Assembly (NCBI GenBank): GCA_008508345.1
Contig: QNGE01002425.1
Coordinates: 1 to 64,000 of the forward strand
Length of the DNA stretch: 64,000 bases
Direction: 5' to 3'
From: Paragonimus westermani
Taxonomy: Eukaryota > Platyhelminthes > Trematoda > Plagiorchiida > Troglotrematidae
Positions 36,215-46,339 of the stretch are shown one piece after another; position 1 is the stretch's first letter; every line of letters starts with the position of its first letter. Below the pieces are notes generated by a model. It worked only from the letters and a program-made list of their open reading frames with translations, was not told the origin of the DNA and searched no databases. A program made the position numbers and the translations under genes.

Positions 36215-37215
36215 TGTCTTTTAGTGTTGGTTGCTGTTTTGACTGTACTGCAGACTACACTGTTTTACTCTGCCCCTCTCTATTCAACAGGGGGACTGTG
36301 TGGAACCGGTTAAACACCGTAGCTGGTCTGTGTGGTGTACATTTTGCATCTCCAAATCGTGAAGTGTTGTTAGATTGCCTTAATTTTCACCTTAGTTATT
36401 TTTACAGATTTACGGTTCTAACAGATAGGTTGTTCTAGTCTGTCGATTGCTTTAATTGTCCGGCTAACGCCGTCGTATCATCTCTAAATACTATTGACAA
36501 GGTGTCCATGAGCATGATGAGAGCACATAGCAAATTCGCTAAAACTCATCATTTATGGCGTCACAAATACGTCCAGCCGCTGATCAGGGGTAGGATTTAC
36601 AATGCGTATGTGCACTCAGTTTTTCTCCGTAAATCAGAGACACAGTCCATTAGTGCGGGAGATACAGCAGGCTCTTGGTATTCGAACACCTTTTTCAACA
36701 CCACTTAGCCTGGAACAAAAAGGCTGACTGTCTGAGCAACGCAACAGTCCGTTGGTACGGATTGTGGAATGTACAAATTCACGATCGATAACCAGTAATA
36801 TGAAAACCTAATCCTAGCCGAGTGGTTTATGCACTTTGTATGCCGATGGAATACCTGCTGCGGATTATTCAGTGCCATCTGAACGCCGGGGAAAACTGCA
36901 ATGGGACCAGACGACGAGGTGTTCATCGACCAGTATAACCTCAATCATACCACTAAGCAAGATAGGTACGTGCTCTCTGACATACTGGCAAGTTCAAGAC
37001 TATCTATATCTCTAGTTGGAAAGGATCTCGAACACGACATTGCCAGACCTAACGACCAGGCCGCATTATTGGGGACGATGATTCTTTGTTCTGTGAATCT
37101 CCCTCACTTTACCCTTTGTTTCATATATCTTTTCGATATATTTGTAGTTATTTATCATTATGCAACAACAACACTGGTCTGATTTAGAGCGTCCATGGCC
37201 ACGGGTCAAAAGGTG
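36215..37215 (+). mobile_element. RTE-like LINE, motif C to 3' tail, decayed
   Basis: The copy starts at a degraded motif C (DCTADYTVLLCPSL, expected YADD). It continues with WNRLNTVAGLCGVHFASPNR and EVLLDCLN. After a break, MRAHSKFAKTHHLWRHKYVQ and IRGRIYNAYVHSVFLRKSET follow. The final domain is spread over frames near 36850-37080 and includes EHDIARPNDQAALLGTMI. A segment related to the 3' end of the copy at 46.3 kb follows, and the element closes with ATGATGATG at about 37205-37215. It has the same order of landmarks as the RTE-like copy at 45.84 kb. Confidence 0.7.
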
Positions 37216-37239
37216 AACATGATGATGTTAAGTGTAGCT

Positions 37240-37640
37240 GGCGTAGTTTGCTGGCCTTATTTTGGAAGACGATTTGTAGGAAAGTCGTTCATCAAAGCAT
37301 AATCTTTGTTGTCCAACACGCTCATTCCCATGCCACACGCGCACCACTGTTTATAAATTCCGGTCCACAACACACCGGCGGTTTCCACTCACACATCTTG
37401 TGCACTGCTGCCCAGTTTTTGTCTGTGACTGCCGCTTTCTGTCACGGGTTTTTTGCCTGTCATCCCTTCTCCGTTGGTCTGATTTCGTTGAGCAATAGCA
37501 CGCCCGGTCTGCCGTGTTATCCGCAATCCGCTCACTGTGGGCTTTCGCACATATCTCACTGCCGCATTTGGGTAGTTCACCGAGTGTAATCCACCACAGA
37601 TTGACACAGTGACATCCTCCGACTCTCATTTCTAACGTGA
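37240..37640 (-). repeat. Unnamed repeat family, copy C (minus orientation)
   Basis: This copy is parallel to copy A at 6.05-6.64 kb. The minus reading includes AKAHSERIADNTADRACYCS and SDQRRRDDRQKTRDRKRQSQ, then GQQCTRCVSGNRRC, in one frame. PEFINSG-type and LDNKDYAL segments lie in another. The basic stretch followed by closely spaced Cys residues could point to a nucleic-acid-binding protein of an element, but no known zinc-knuckle spacing is complete. Confidence 0.5.
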
Positions 37641-37644
37641 CGTC

Positions 37645-39690
37645 TGGAGTGAACTCACTGTTCTAAAAATTCAACTGTGAACAAAATTTATCATTATTTG
37701 TTGTGTTATTTTTCAATTGTGATGCTGGTGTGTGTTTCTATGTAGACTGCTCATTAAGAGCGACCGGAGCAAAGTACCGTAGTCGTTATTGCCACTGTCG
37801 TTGTTTGTCCGACTGAAGTAGTTTACTGACAGTATCGGCCAGAATTATCCTCCCACTGCGAATCCGCATGAAAATCAGTGTTAGGCTGGCCAATTCTAAA
37901 GTGAAAATCGATTAGATGCGTTTGACTTCGAACTAGGTTATATAAGGTATCTTGTGTTGCCCACTCGTCTGGCACGTTGTAACATGCTCTCGTTTCACTT
38001 AGACAGAATGAGCATGCATGTCGTAGTTTGTCCCAAATTCAGGTTGAGAATTCCAACTCGCCCGCCTCATATTGATCGTTCTCGTGCCTACGCGCAGATA
38101 CACACGGAGTGAGAGAGATGGGCGAACAGTCCCGGTCGGAGCCTAAGTACACACGGACGCTTTTGATCACCACGCGAACCTACCAATAACCGTCGTGCCT
38201 GTTGTCGAATAAATAGATGGGCCGGTTCCTCTTGGTTCCTTTGGAAAGTAGGTTCTCTGTGTAAAGACCGGCTCATACTGTGATTTTTTCCAGTGGAAGC
38301 CGAATAGGTTGAGGAACATTCCTAACGCAGTTCAAACGGTTTAGTCTTCGTTCTCACTGCTATCGGATAGCTCTCGCAACGCAAGTGACCGTAAACCTAC
38401 TGTTCAGCTCTAGTCACCGTGACACAAAATCAGTAATACTCAGAAGAATATTTCGATTGCCGAGAAATGTATTCTGTTCCAACAAGCAAGAATGCAGTCC
38501 AGTGTCCTCCTCTAGCTCTCAGTCCAATGAAGACTGTACATTCAGTTACTAGTCAACCAGGGATTATACGCACCAGATTTAGTACGGATGGGGGTGTGAG
38601 CGTCGTGTCCCACTTGTTTTCGACAAATAGGTTGAAGGGGAAGAGTTCTTAGGAGTAAGTTTCGTTGTTCAACCTTTCAGCCACCTCGGGTAGCACTCCT
38701 CAGGATTACAACACTTCCAAGAAAATTCAGTCGAGGTGTCTGAAGCTAGGAGTATTACAAATTGCTCGTAACGTCGCATACTATCATTCCATTTGGTAAG
38801 AAGAGTGGGCATTTTTGGCAGATAATTCGACTTAGAAAGGCAAACCATTGATTAGGGTATGTCGATTGGCATAGCACCCGACTGTGGGGTGGACTTGATG
38901 TACAGATGGAGTGAAATTCCAAAGGTTGTCTCTAGAACTAATATTCCAAGAATTTTACGGCCAGCAGCACTCATGCGTGTTGAACTTAGCGAAGGTATCA
39001 GACCAGTAGTTTGACTTCATCCAGCGGAAGCTAACGACCGGATGCGTCACTAATTTGCTCCATATTCAAATGACCTTTGCGATGAACAAAATGCTATACC
39101 GGTAGTAAAACATTGTCTGAAACTGCTGGCACACAAATACTAACCGGAGGCCGATCGGTGGTTGTTCGGCTCACACAACTTAACAGCTAAGTGCAATTGT
39201 GAAACTTCGCCAAACCGGAATTTGTGACCAAAGGGCACCGCTTCTAATCACCCACAGTGACCTTTGAAAATAGCTCGTGACAGTAACTCAGCGGAAGTCT
39301 GGTTGAAACCAATTATGATGTATGTAGTTTTAGGGTGACTGCATACAATGGCGTAGGGTGTTCAATAAGTGCGTGATTGTCTGGTCGTCAAGTCAACGAA
39401 CCAATTCGAGGCATGTAAACCAAATAGGCACAGATAATCGGCATGGTGTAGCCAGTCACGTGCCAGGTATCCAGAATAGATCATAACAGTGATTTGGAGC
39501 CGCACCATCAACGGAACTCACACTGAAATAATTATTACTTAATCCCAAAGACTCGCCCCTCTAAACAAATGTTACCGGGGATCGCCAATGGTGGAAATCA
39601 CCTAATGCGAAGCGAACAAACACAAAAACCAGGAAACAAGTTATGGACCAAGAAGTGATCCTTAGTTTTTCACTGATAATCAATTTGGCA
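37645..39690. other. Non-coding stretch, nothing firm
   Basis: A CG-richer segment at 38040-38280 with TACACACGGAGTGAGAGAG might be an old repeat. Otherwise nothing is recognised. Confidence 0.35.
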
Positions 39691-39694
39691 GATA

Positions 39695-39905
39695 AGATAA
39701 TTTAGAAGAAACCCAATCCTGGAAAATTCGGGATTCTGTCGGATTCGAACTAGCTATAACATGACTTCGTAGTCCAGCTGGTACAGCACTTGCCACGTTT
39801 GGGCATGATGTTTCTGTCGTTGGTTCGAACCCAGCCGAAGTCCTGATTGTCCACAATTGGATCTTTTCAAAGGATCCTATTTTACTTAAACAATGTAATT
39901 CCACA
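39695..39905 (+). mobile_element. tRNA-derived SINE, with a second head in opposite orientation
   Basis: On the plus strand a tRNA-like body (39763-39842) has a perfect 7-bp acceptor stem, GACTTCG (39763-39769) with CGAAGTC (39836-39842). It also has a T arm GTTGG/CCAGC, an A box TAGTCCAGCTGG (39770-39781) and a B box GGTTCGAACCC (39822-39832). A tail with TTTTCAAAGGATCC and AAACAATGTAATT follows. On the minus strand a second B box (AGTTCGAATCC, near 39752-39742) follows the palindromic CCAGCTGG and leads into a related tail near 39700. The anticodon loop lacks the usual T33 and the D arm is poor, so this is not a working tRNA gene. Confidence 0.75.
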
Positions 39906-39909
39906 CCTT

Positions 39910-42900
39910 TTCCTAATGTCTGAAATTATTCTGGTTGGGGTGAACTAACGTTCATTTGATTTTGTGACAGCATGCTGTTAGAATAACTTACGTTTGTACA
40001 CTTGTGTGTTATGTGTTCAAGATCCTCTGTTCGTTAACACGTGTAGAAAGTCTCATTGTACAATAGTGCCCAACATGCCGAACGGTGGCTTGTCCGTGTA
40101 GAAGGCAGCAAGTAGTTAATTATTGGGTGAATCGCCCACAGTATGGTCGTATTTTAGTGTGCAATCTTGTCAGACACCAACCAGTTGTGAACTTCGGCCT
40201 AACAGGTTTATCAGCAATCCTGCTAAGTGAACAAGGTGAGAGTATAAACACATCAAATTGATGTTGGTTTTCTCTCTCGGCAAATCGAACACAACGTGTG
40301 ATTACCACAAATCAGTGCAAGTCTACCCACCTATCATTACCACATCCCCTCTTGAGGGTTTGGATTTTCCAAATGTGAATGAACACACCATCCGGGCGAC
40401 ACATATCTTACATGGAGAATGCACTATGTTCTCTTACGCCTAGTCACACTCTTAAGTTCAGACATCCTGTTCTAGGGGTCAACAGTAAGGTAGAGTGAGT
40501 AATCGTAACTGAATGAATGTCAGGTATTCACTAGAGGTCGCGTGGGTGAACGGTAGTGAGAGTCAAACCGTATCTATGACGAAGACAACCATACCAACAC
40601 AGACAACAACAACGACGACAACAGCAACAAGAATAACAAGGAGATGATTATTGTGTGCATCTTGGGTCAGTAACCAACCCACCAATGAATCAGTGCAATA
40701 AGTTCGAGTGAGAGCAGCGTACTTCACGTTGAATTCGCTTGCCAAGCCTAACAAACCACCCTGGTCACATTGTAACAAAGACGCGTCTGATTGTCGATCA
40801 CGTACATACTGAAATATGTTACATGGTATTAAACAACATGAATCACATAAATTCGTAGCGACAAGTTAAAGGCTGTTTTTATGACGGTATTTACTTTTAC
40901 TGCCAAACGGAGTTTTCCTCAACGTGATTTCGTCTTTCCGGATCGGTTAGAGGCCACTGGCAACCGTTTCTTAATCTTTCGTTTTTAAACCATTCTTTAG
41001 CATTCTATCCTATAGTCGGTACTGATGTGTTACAGTCTGCTATGAATATTAGTCGACATGATGTTGTTTTGTCGAAGTGTGTTGAGCTTGTCAGGTTGCA
41101 GGTTGTTGGGCTCTGTTCAGTTTTCAACTTGTCCCAAATTTTTTTCACACCTTAAAATTTCATCTAATTTATATGTTTCTTTTGTTCTGTATCCCAACAG
41201 CTAATGTTAACTTTTTATATTCGGCCAGTAAAAACCATAACCTTTTTATTATCGACCAGTTTCTTCACGTTAATTTATCCGTTTATTATTTAGAATCAAG
41301 GTCATGACATGTAGCGTCACGAATTGCGACTTTCTGTCCACGGTTTGGTTTTGTCGCACCAGTGGTATTTTTGTCTTGGCTGCGATAGGACTCTACTTTT
41401 GAACGGTTCGATTAGTCTTGCAAGGCGTTTAGGTTCATCCCCAGTCTCCTATTGGTTCATTAAAGCTTTCACTGATCCAGTGAGCGACATGTGATCTTGA
41501 GCTGGTCCTGACTTTGTTTCTTATTTGTGCAACGGATAAGCGTTCAGTTACTCTGAACAGTGTTCATCACATCGTTTAGTGTTCAACTGATTTCATGCAT
41601 TATTCAACCTACCAGTTCTGTACATTTGACGTTTCCGCTAAAAATCACAATCAGTGTTTTTTTCTACACTTACCTTGTCTACTATTATTCTATTTACTAC
41701 CGTATTACATCACTGTCTTCACCTCAGTCTCCAGCCTTTGATAGTTGGACAGGTCGATTTATCAGCTTCCCTTAAGTCATTTGACCTTAGTCGTTCGTCC
41801 CTTTGACGGTAAGGCGTGGTCCTATTGACTACGCTTTATCAATTGATTCCGACGCCATACAGAATCAAAAGTCAATATCGTCAACTCGTTCTTGTTGTTT
41901 TTACTTGTCACCTGCTCGACAGACGAAGTTACAGCTAGTGACCAAGACATAGGTCTTCAATCCGAAGTAAACGGCTTGACCACGTAGGGTACTCTGAAGT
42001 TCAGTCAGTTGTTGCCACCGCCGAATAGGGTCAGATAGGCTTACAGAGCGAGAGTGTGGTTACAGGATTGTGTCCTCACGATGCAGCTCCACCAACTTCG
42101 TCCCATGTGCTCACTATCTTCGGTCAGTCAACCTATCTCGTGTTGCATGTGAACCTGTTGGACAGCAAACTATGGCAAAAAACGCTCATGAGAAACGGCT
42201 GAGAGGATAGTGATCAACGGGAAAAGAAACGGTGGTCACCAGCTGGAACGTTATAATGAAAGTCTACAATAGAACGTGGAAAATCGCAACAGTGTGCCCA
42301 ACAGCTATACAATAAAGCGGGAAACTGACGTTGATTAACCATAGTACCAACATATTCACTTCCAAAATTTGCACCTTCTTGAGACGGTCATCCTGTTTCT
42401 ACGATATAGAAAGGGGATAATCAATTGTTTGGTTAGCAAAAAGAGCCGTAACTTCCAAACAAAAAATAATCAACTATGCATTTAGGAGATGATAGCTGAA
42501 ATGCGAAAGGAAACTGAGACAAGTTTGACATTTGTCAGTGACCTTCTGGGCATTGATCATGTACGGTTTGCATGTGACCGATGCTAGTGAAAAACACTGA
42601 AACCTCACATTAACAGAAGCTTTGTAAAAGAGTGTATCAGCCACTACACAGGCGCAAAACTAGCAAGCAGAAATAACTTATTGATCACAGGTTCGATTTG
42701 ATTCAGTTAATCAAGCTTGTTAAATTTAGTACTGTATTTGGAAGATAAACTTCGTTCTACTGTTTGTTGTGTTCCACTAACATTACTGATAGTACATTTC
42801 GAGCGGATCAAATGTCACACATAAGTAAGTAAGAGATGAGAAAATCTTCATATTTGAGTATGTACTCTACCTTACTCTGTTCATCACTACGATAAGGATT

Positions 42901-43790
42901 CTGAATGTGTGACAGACGTTTTGACAGCATGTCACAACATGAACAGACTTTAACCGCGTTATCTGATGTCACCATATGAACTCAGGTGAACTCATCAGCC
43001 TAAGCTTGTGAGTTTTCGAAGTTGTTTGTATGCTCTGATTTCAAAATGTGCAAGAAGTAAATACTTTCATTAAATAATCAATAGCTTTCAGTCGTCATCC
43101 GGGTACGCTTGCATTCGACTACATAATCACACTTTGAAAGCAGTTGCACGTAATTTGTAGTTACGTTTATAGATAAGTTCATAGGATTGTACAGGAGAGA
43201 GAGAGTGCTGTTCGATCGTCTCGTATTGTCTCTCTGATAGTCCGGGACTAAGTTGTGTGGGACGGTGTACGGACAAAAATGACAAATGAATGTGAGTGGA
43301 TTGAAAGAAATCAAGATAAAACCATCGGAATATAATCATTTCGGCAACCAACACTGACTGGAGGGGTGGCCAGGAAACATCTAGTGCAGACTGTCTCTCA
43401 GGTATGTGTTAGCCGACTGGGACTTGAGAGTTCTTAACCGACTTATCTGTGAGAATTTGTTTCAATGTGAGCAGGTTTTCTCTGCCTACTCAGTAGTCTG
43501 TCCATTCCATACTTCACTTTCAGAGGAAGATCCCTTATGTACTGATTCTTGTTCAACCGGAAAGGATCTGCCAGTAGACGACCTAGTCTGTGTGAGGATT
43601 CTCTGAGCTTGAGTTAGTTAACATCTTAGAGGCTTACGGTGCATCGAGAAGTGACTGCCGTTCACTGGTCTATCTTGATAAAGGACTTTCCTGAACCACA
43701 TAGTTGTTTTTCCCATCCATTTTTAGTATATAGTATATATATATAGTATATTAGACCAATGGTGTTAGGCCTGCTTTTTCACCCCCATTC
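39910..43790. other. Long non-coding stretch with simple repeats
   Basis: An AAC/ACA-rich tract lies at 40583-40645, a GAGAGAGAGAG run near 43195 and a TATA-type microsatellite at 43725-43757. No genes or elements are recognised. Confidence 0.4.
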
Positions 43791-43791
43791 T

Positions 43792-44203
43792 TCAGCGGCT
43801 TGTATAGATTAAGATGAAAGTTTCAACTTTTTTTAATAAAAAAATAGCTGTCATTCGTGCCTTTTTAATCCCGATTACGGTACTTGTACACAAAGTTACA
43901 CTGTCTTTCAGTGGGGTCCCTACGTCTCGTTCGCGTACCGATTCGAGGTGATAAACGGCACGGTTTTGATGGCGAATCTGCATAATTTTGCAGTTCTTGA
44001 CATTCGAACAACAGTTTGATTATCACAGAATACTTGGCTAAACAGTCCAAATCGTCCCGTAGGCACTTGCCATCTTCCAAACATTCCACAACTCGCGGGA
44101 GTTTTGTGTGAGCAACATACATTAGTATCGATTGTGTGATGATGCAGGCTAGGTGACTATCGATAAGAATGACCAACAGATGTTCTAAGATAGATTCGCG
44201 CAA
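43792..44203 (-). mobile_element. CR1-like LINE fragment after motif C (minus)
   Basis: The minus frame reads VAHTKLPRVVECLEDGKCLR, then DDLDCLAKYSVIIKLLFECQ. In a second frame it reads MQIRHQNRAVYHLESVRERD and VGTPLKDS. This aligns with the segment TKR..TVECLED, NDLGCLYQWSTENDLLFSIS and CKRNLGILLSD of the plus CR1 copy at 35.4 kb. Motif C at its start is degraded (AHTK for ADDTK). It is a short, doubly truncated piece with a frameshift in the middle. Confidence 0.7.
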
Positions 44204-44209
44204 AATCGT

Positions 44210-44855
44210 TGACGTTGGCAGGACACTATTTATTTGGGATTTGAAACTTTCAAATGGTAAGCGCTCACAAGGTCATGATAGAGGAGTTTTGTAGTACGAT
44301 AGAGTGTTCAACTCTATCAGACTTCCGCAAAGCAATACAAATCGCAACAATGACAAAACGCATGTAGACAGTTTTTGCACACACCCCCTCCCCCCAAAAA
44401 AACAGGAACATTCAACAGGTTCGTGATGCATGAATATTCCTTACAGTACCCATGCCGTCTAAATCCTGACAGAGTCAGTGAGCGAACCCTTCGTTAGCTT
44501 GGAGACCAGTGAAAGCAAACCTATTGATCAAAAGTTTGCTGGGTCTTCTCTGTACCTAATTCTGAAGGTGGGCGTGTCTGTGAACAAATTTTAGACCCTC
44601 AATGGACAGCCAATTGTCAATTGATAATTAAGAAGTACCACCAGAGGTTCTGACAAGATGATCGAAGATGTGAAATCCACTTATGGTGTGTTGGCATTGA
44701 CATTGAGATGGTAAACAATTTAGTTAGGGCATAGAGGAAATGTAAAATCTGATATCACCTCGCAGGAAAAAGTCAAATGACTACTAATCAGTTGTAAGAT
44801 ATCCACACCAAATTTAGTATGAATGAAGTTGAATAGTTTGGGCGTCGTGTTTAAC
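44210..44855. other. Non-coding stretch, nothing recognised
   Basis: A short run of C then A (CCCCTCCCCCCAAAAAAA) at about 44386-44403; nothing else. Confidence 0.4.
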
Positions 44856-44861
44856 ATGCTA

Positions 44862-44928
44862 TTGATAAACAGATTGGGAATAACACAACGTTACGAGCAA
44901 GTTGTGTTAGTCCCAATCTGTTTGTCAA
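44862..44928. ncRNA. Candidate small-RNA precursor hairpin (28-bp stem, 11-nt loop)
   Basis: The arm 44862-44889 pairs with 44901-44928 around an 11-nt loop (GTTACGAGCAA). Of 28 positions, 26 are Watson-Crick. If the plus strand is transcribed, one of the other two is a G:U wobble and one an A:G mismatch. The pairing stops abruptly at both outer ends. The size and near-perfect stem fit a microRNA precursor, an endogenous siRNA hairpin or a very short palindromic element. Transcription cannot be judged from the sequence, and either strand would fold. Confidence 0.4.
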
Positions 44929-44929
44929 A

Positions 44930-45835
44930 TTACTACCTTTTTATGTACATAGGACAAGTAATATTCGGCTTTCGGTGTATTTGCATCTTTAGGTGTTATG
45001 GAGAAATCAACGTAATGAACTTACTTCACACAACTCACTTCGGATAGTGTATATCCAAAAAGAATTAATGTCTCCGTTAATTATTTTTTCCGTTTCCCAG
45101 GCAGTTGACATTGAGCATATTGTCATATCAAATCAACACTACGCTTCTTACACCCCAAACTATATTTTTTTCATACCTGTAGATACTTATATCTTCAGCG
45201 AACAAAAGACAGTTGGTTTAACCAGAGTTACACCGTAAGAGATATTACAATGAAACTCGTATACTGTATTGAGTGGCCACAGTCGCTAACCTGAACTGTT
45301 CGAATTAGAATGCCTGGTCAAAAGTGGTTTGTTCAAGCCTTTTGTCAACTCTAGGATCAACACAGACAAGCCTGGTAGCCATTCTGTGTTGTTCACTGAG
45401 CGAACGAACAAGCGAGCTAGGGAGTGAGCGTAAAGTAATGGACCGATCATGTATCCGCCAGACGATCAACCATTAGTTTAGGTGCCCTGTGAACAATCTG
45501 GTTTATACCTTAACCTCATTCTGCGGTCATTCATAACAGTCCAAAAGTGGAGTGTTAGAAATGTACGTTCACTTATTCGTTGCTCTTTCGAACGAAAATT
45601 TTTTGTGCTCAAAACCCGAATACAGAGGAAGAATTGTAATCACTGACAGGTGAGGCCTTGTCTAGATGCCAAGCATCAAAATCGGAGTGAAGGTAGGCTT
45701 AAACGGAGGCAAATTTTTCGATTCAGCATACACCACGAAAACCACTCGAATAGGTTTTTTGTAATTACGTGTTCAGTTTGGTTAAGTCACTTCAGAATAG
45801 CTGAAATCTTAAGATAGCCCTGGATAATTACACAA
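44930..45835. other. Non-coding stretch, nothing recognised
   Basis: No recognised features; open frames are short. Confidence 0.4.
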
Positions 45836-45839
45836 CGGA

Positions 45840-46335
45840 TCATAATAACGCGCCGAAGACATGCAAACCATGCTGAACAAGGTGAGTGATCGGGCTGGTT
45901 TGTATAGAATACGCTTCGCACCTTCAAAGTGCAAAGTGCTGCTTCAACACTGGGGCATTTCCACCCCTACTTTCTTCATTGCAGGTAATCCACTTGAGAC
46001 TGTGGACAGTTTCACATACTTGGGTAGCATTATCTCGTCAGCCTGTAATATTGCTGATGAGATATCAGCGAGGATAGCAAAGGCACGAGTTGCCTTTTCC
46101 AAACTGCGTCATCTATGGCGTCGAAAAGACCTTCGGTTGTCGCTTGAAGGAAGCGTATATAACGCCNTACCATTTCTAGTTCTTCCGCTTAGTCTTTTTT
46201 AGTATTTGTCGACCTTCTTAGTTACGTTTCCTTTTAGGATATTCCACGTCACTGTTGAAGTGAGCGATGGCCCGAGCCACAGTACCTTTTGGTGAGGCTC
46301 ATGGTTGATATGATGAGGATGAAGAAGAAGAACGT
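45840..46335 (+). mobile_element. RTE-like LINE, C-terminal fragment with a single-N joint
   Basis: The copy starts just after motif C with AEDMQTMLNKVSDRAGLYRI. RFAPSKCKVLLQHW, ETVDSFTYLGSIIS, DEISARIAKARVAFSKLRHL and WRRKDLRLSLEGSVYNA follow in one uninterrupted frame. This is better preserved than the relative at 36.2 kb. At 46167 there is a single N, directly after the YNA codons. The expected terminal domain (about 500 bases in the other copy) is missing to the right. What follows looks like the family's 3' end, with a CACAGTACCTTTTGGTGAGG segment and a GATGAGGATGAAGAAG tail. Confidence 0.75.
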
Positions 46336-46339
46336 GTAC

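Noticed and set aside
39763..39842. A working tRNA gene
   Set aside because: Acceptor and T arms pair well, but the D arm is poor and the anticodon loop lacks T33; the SINE tail explains it better.
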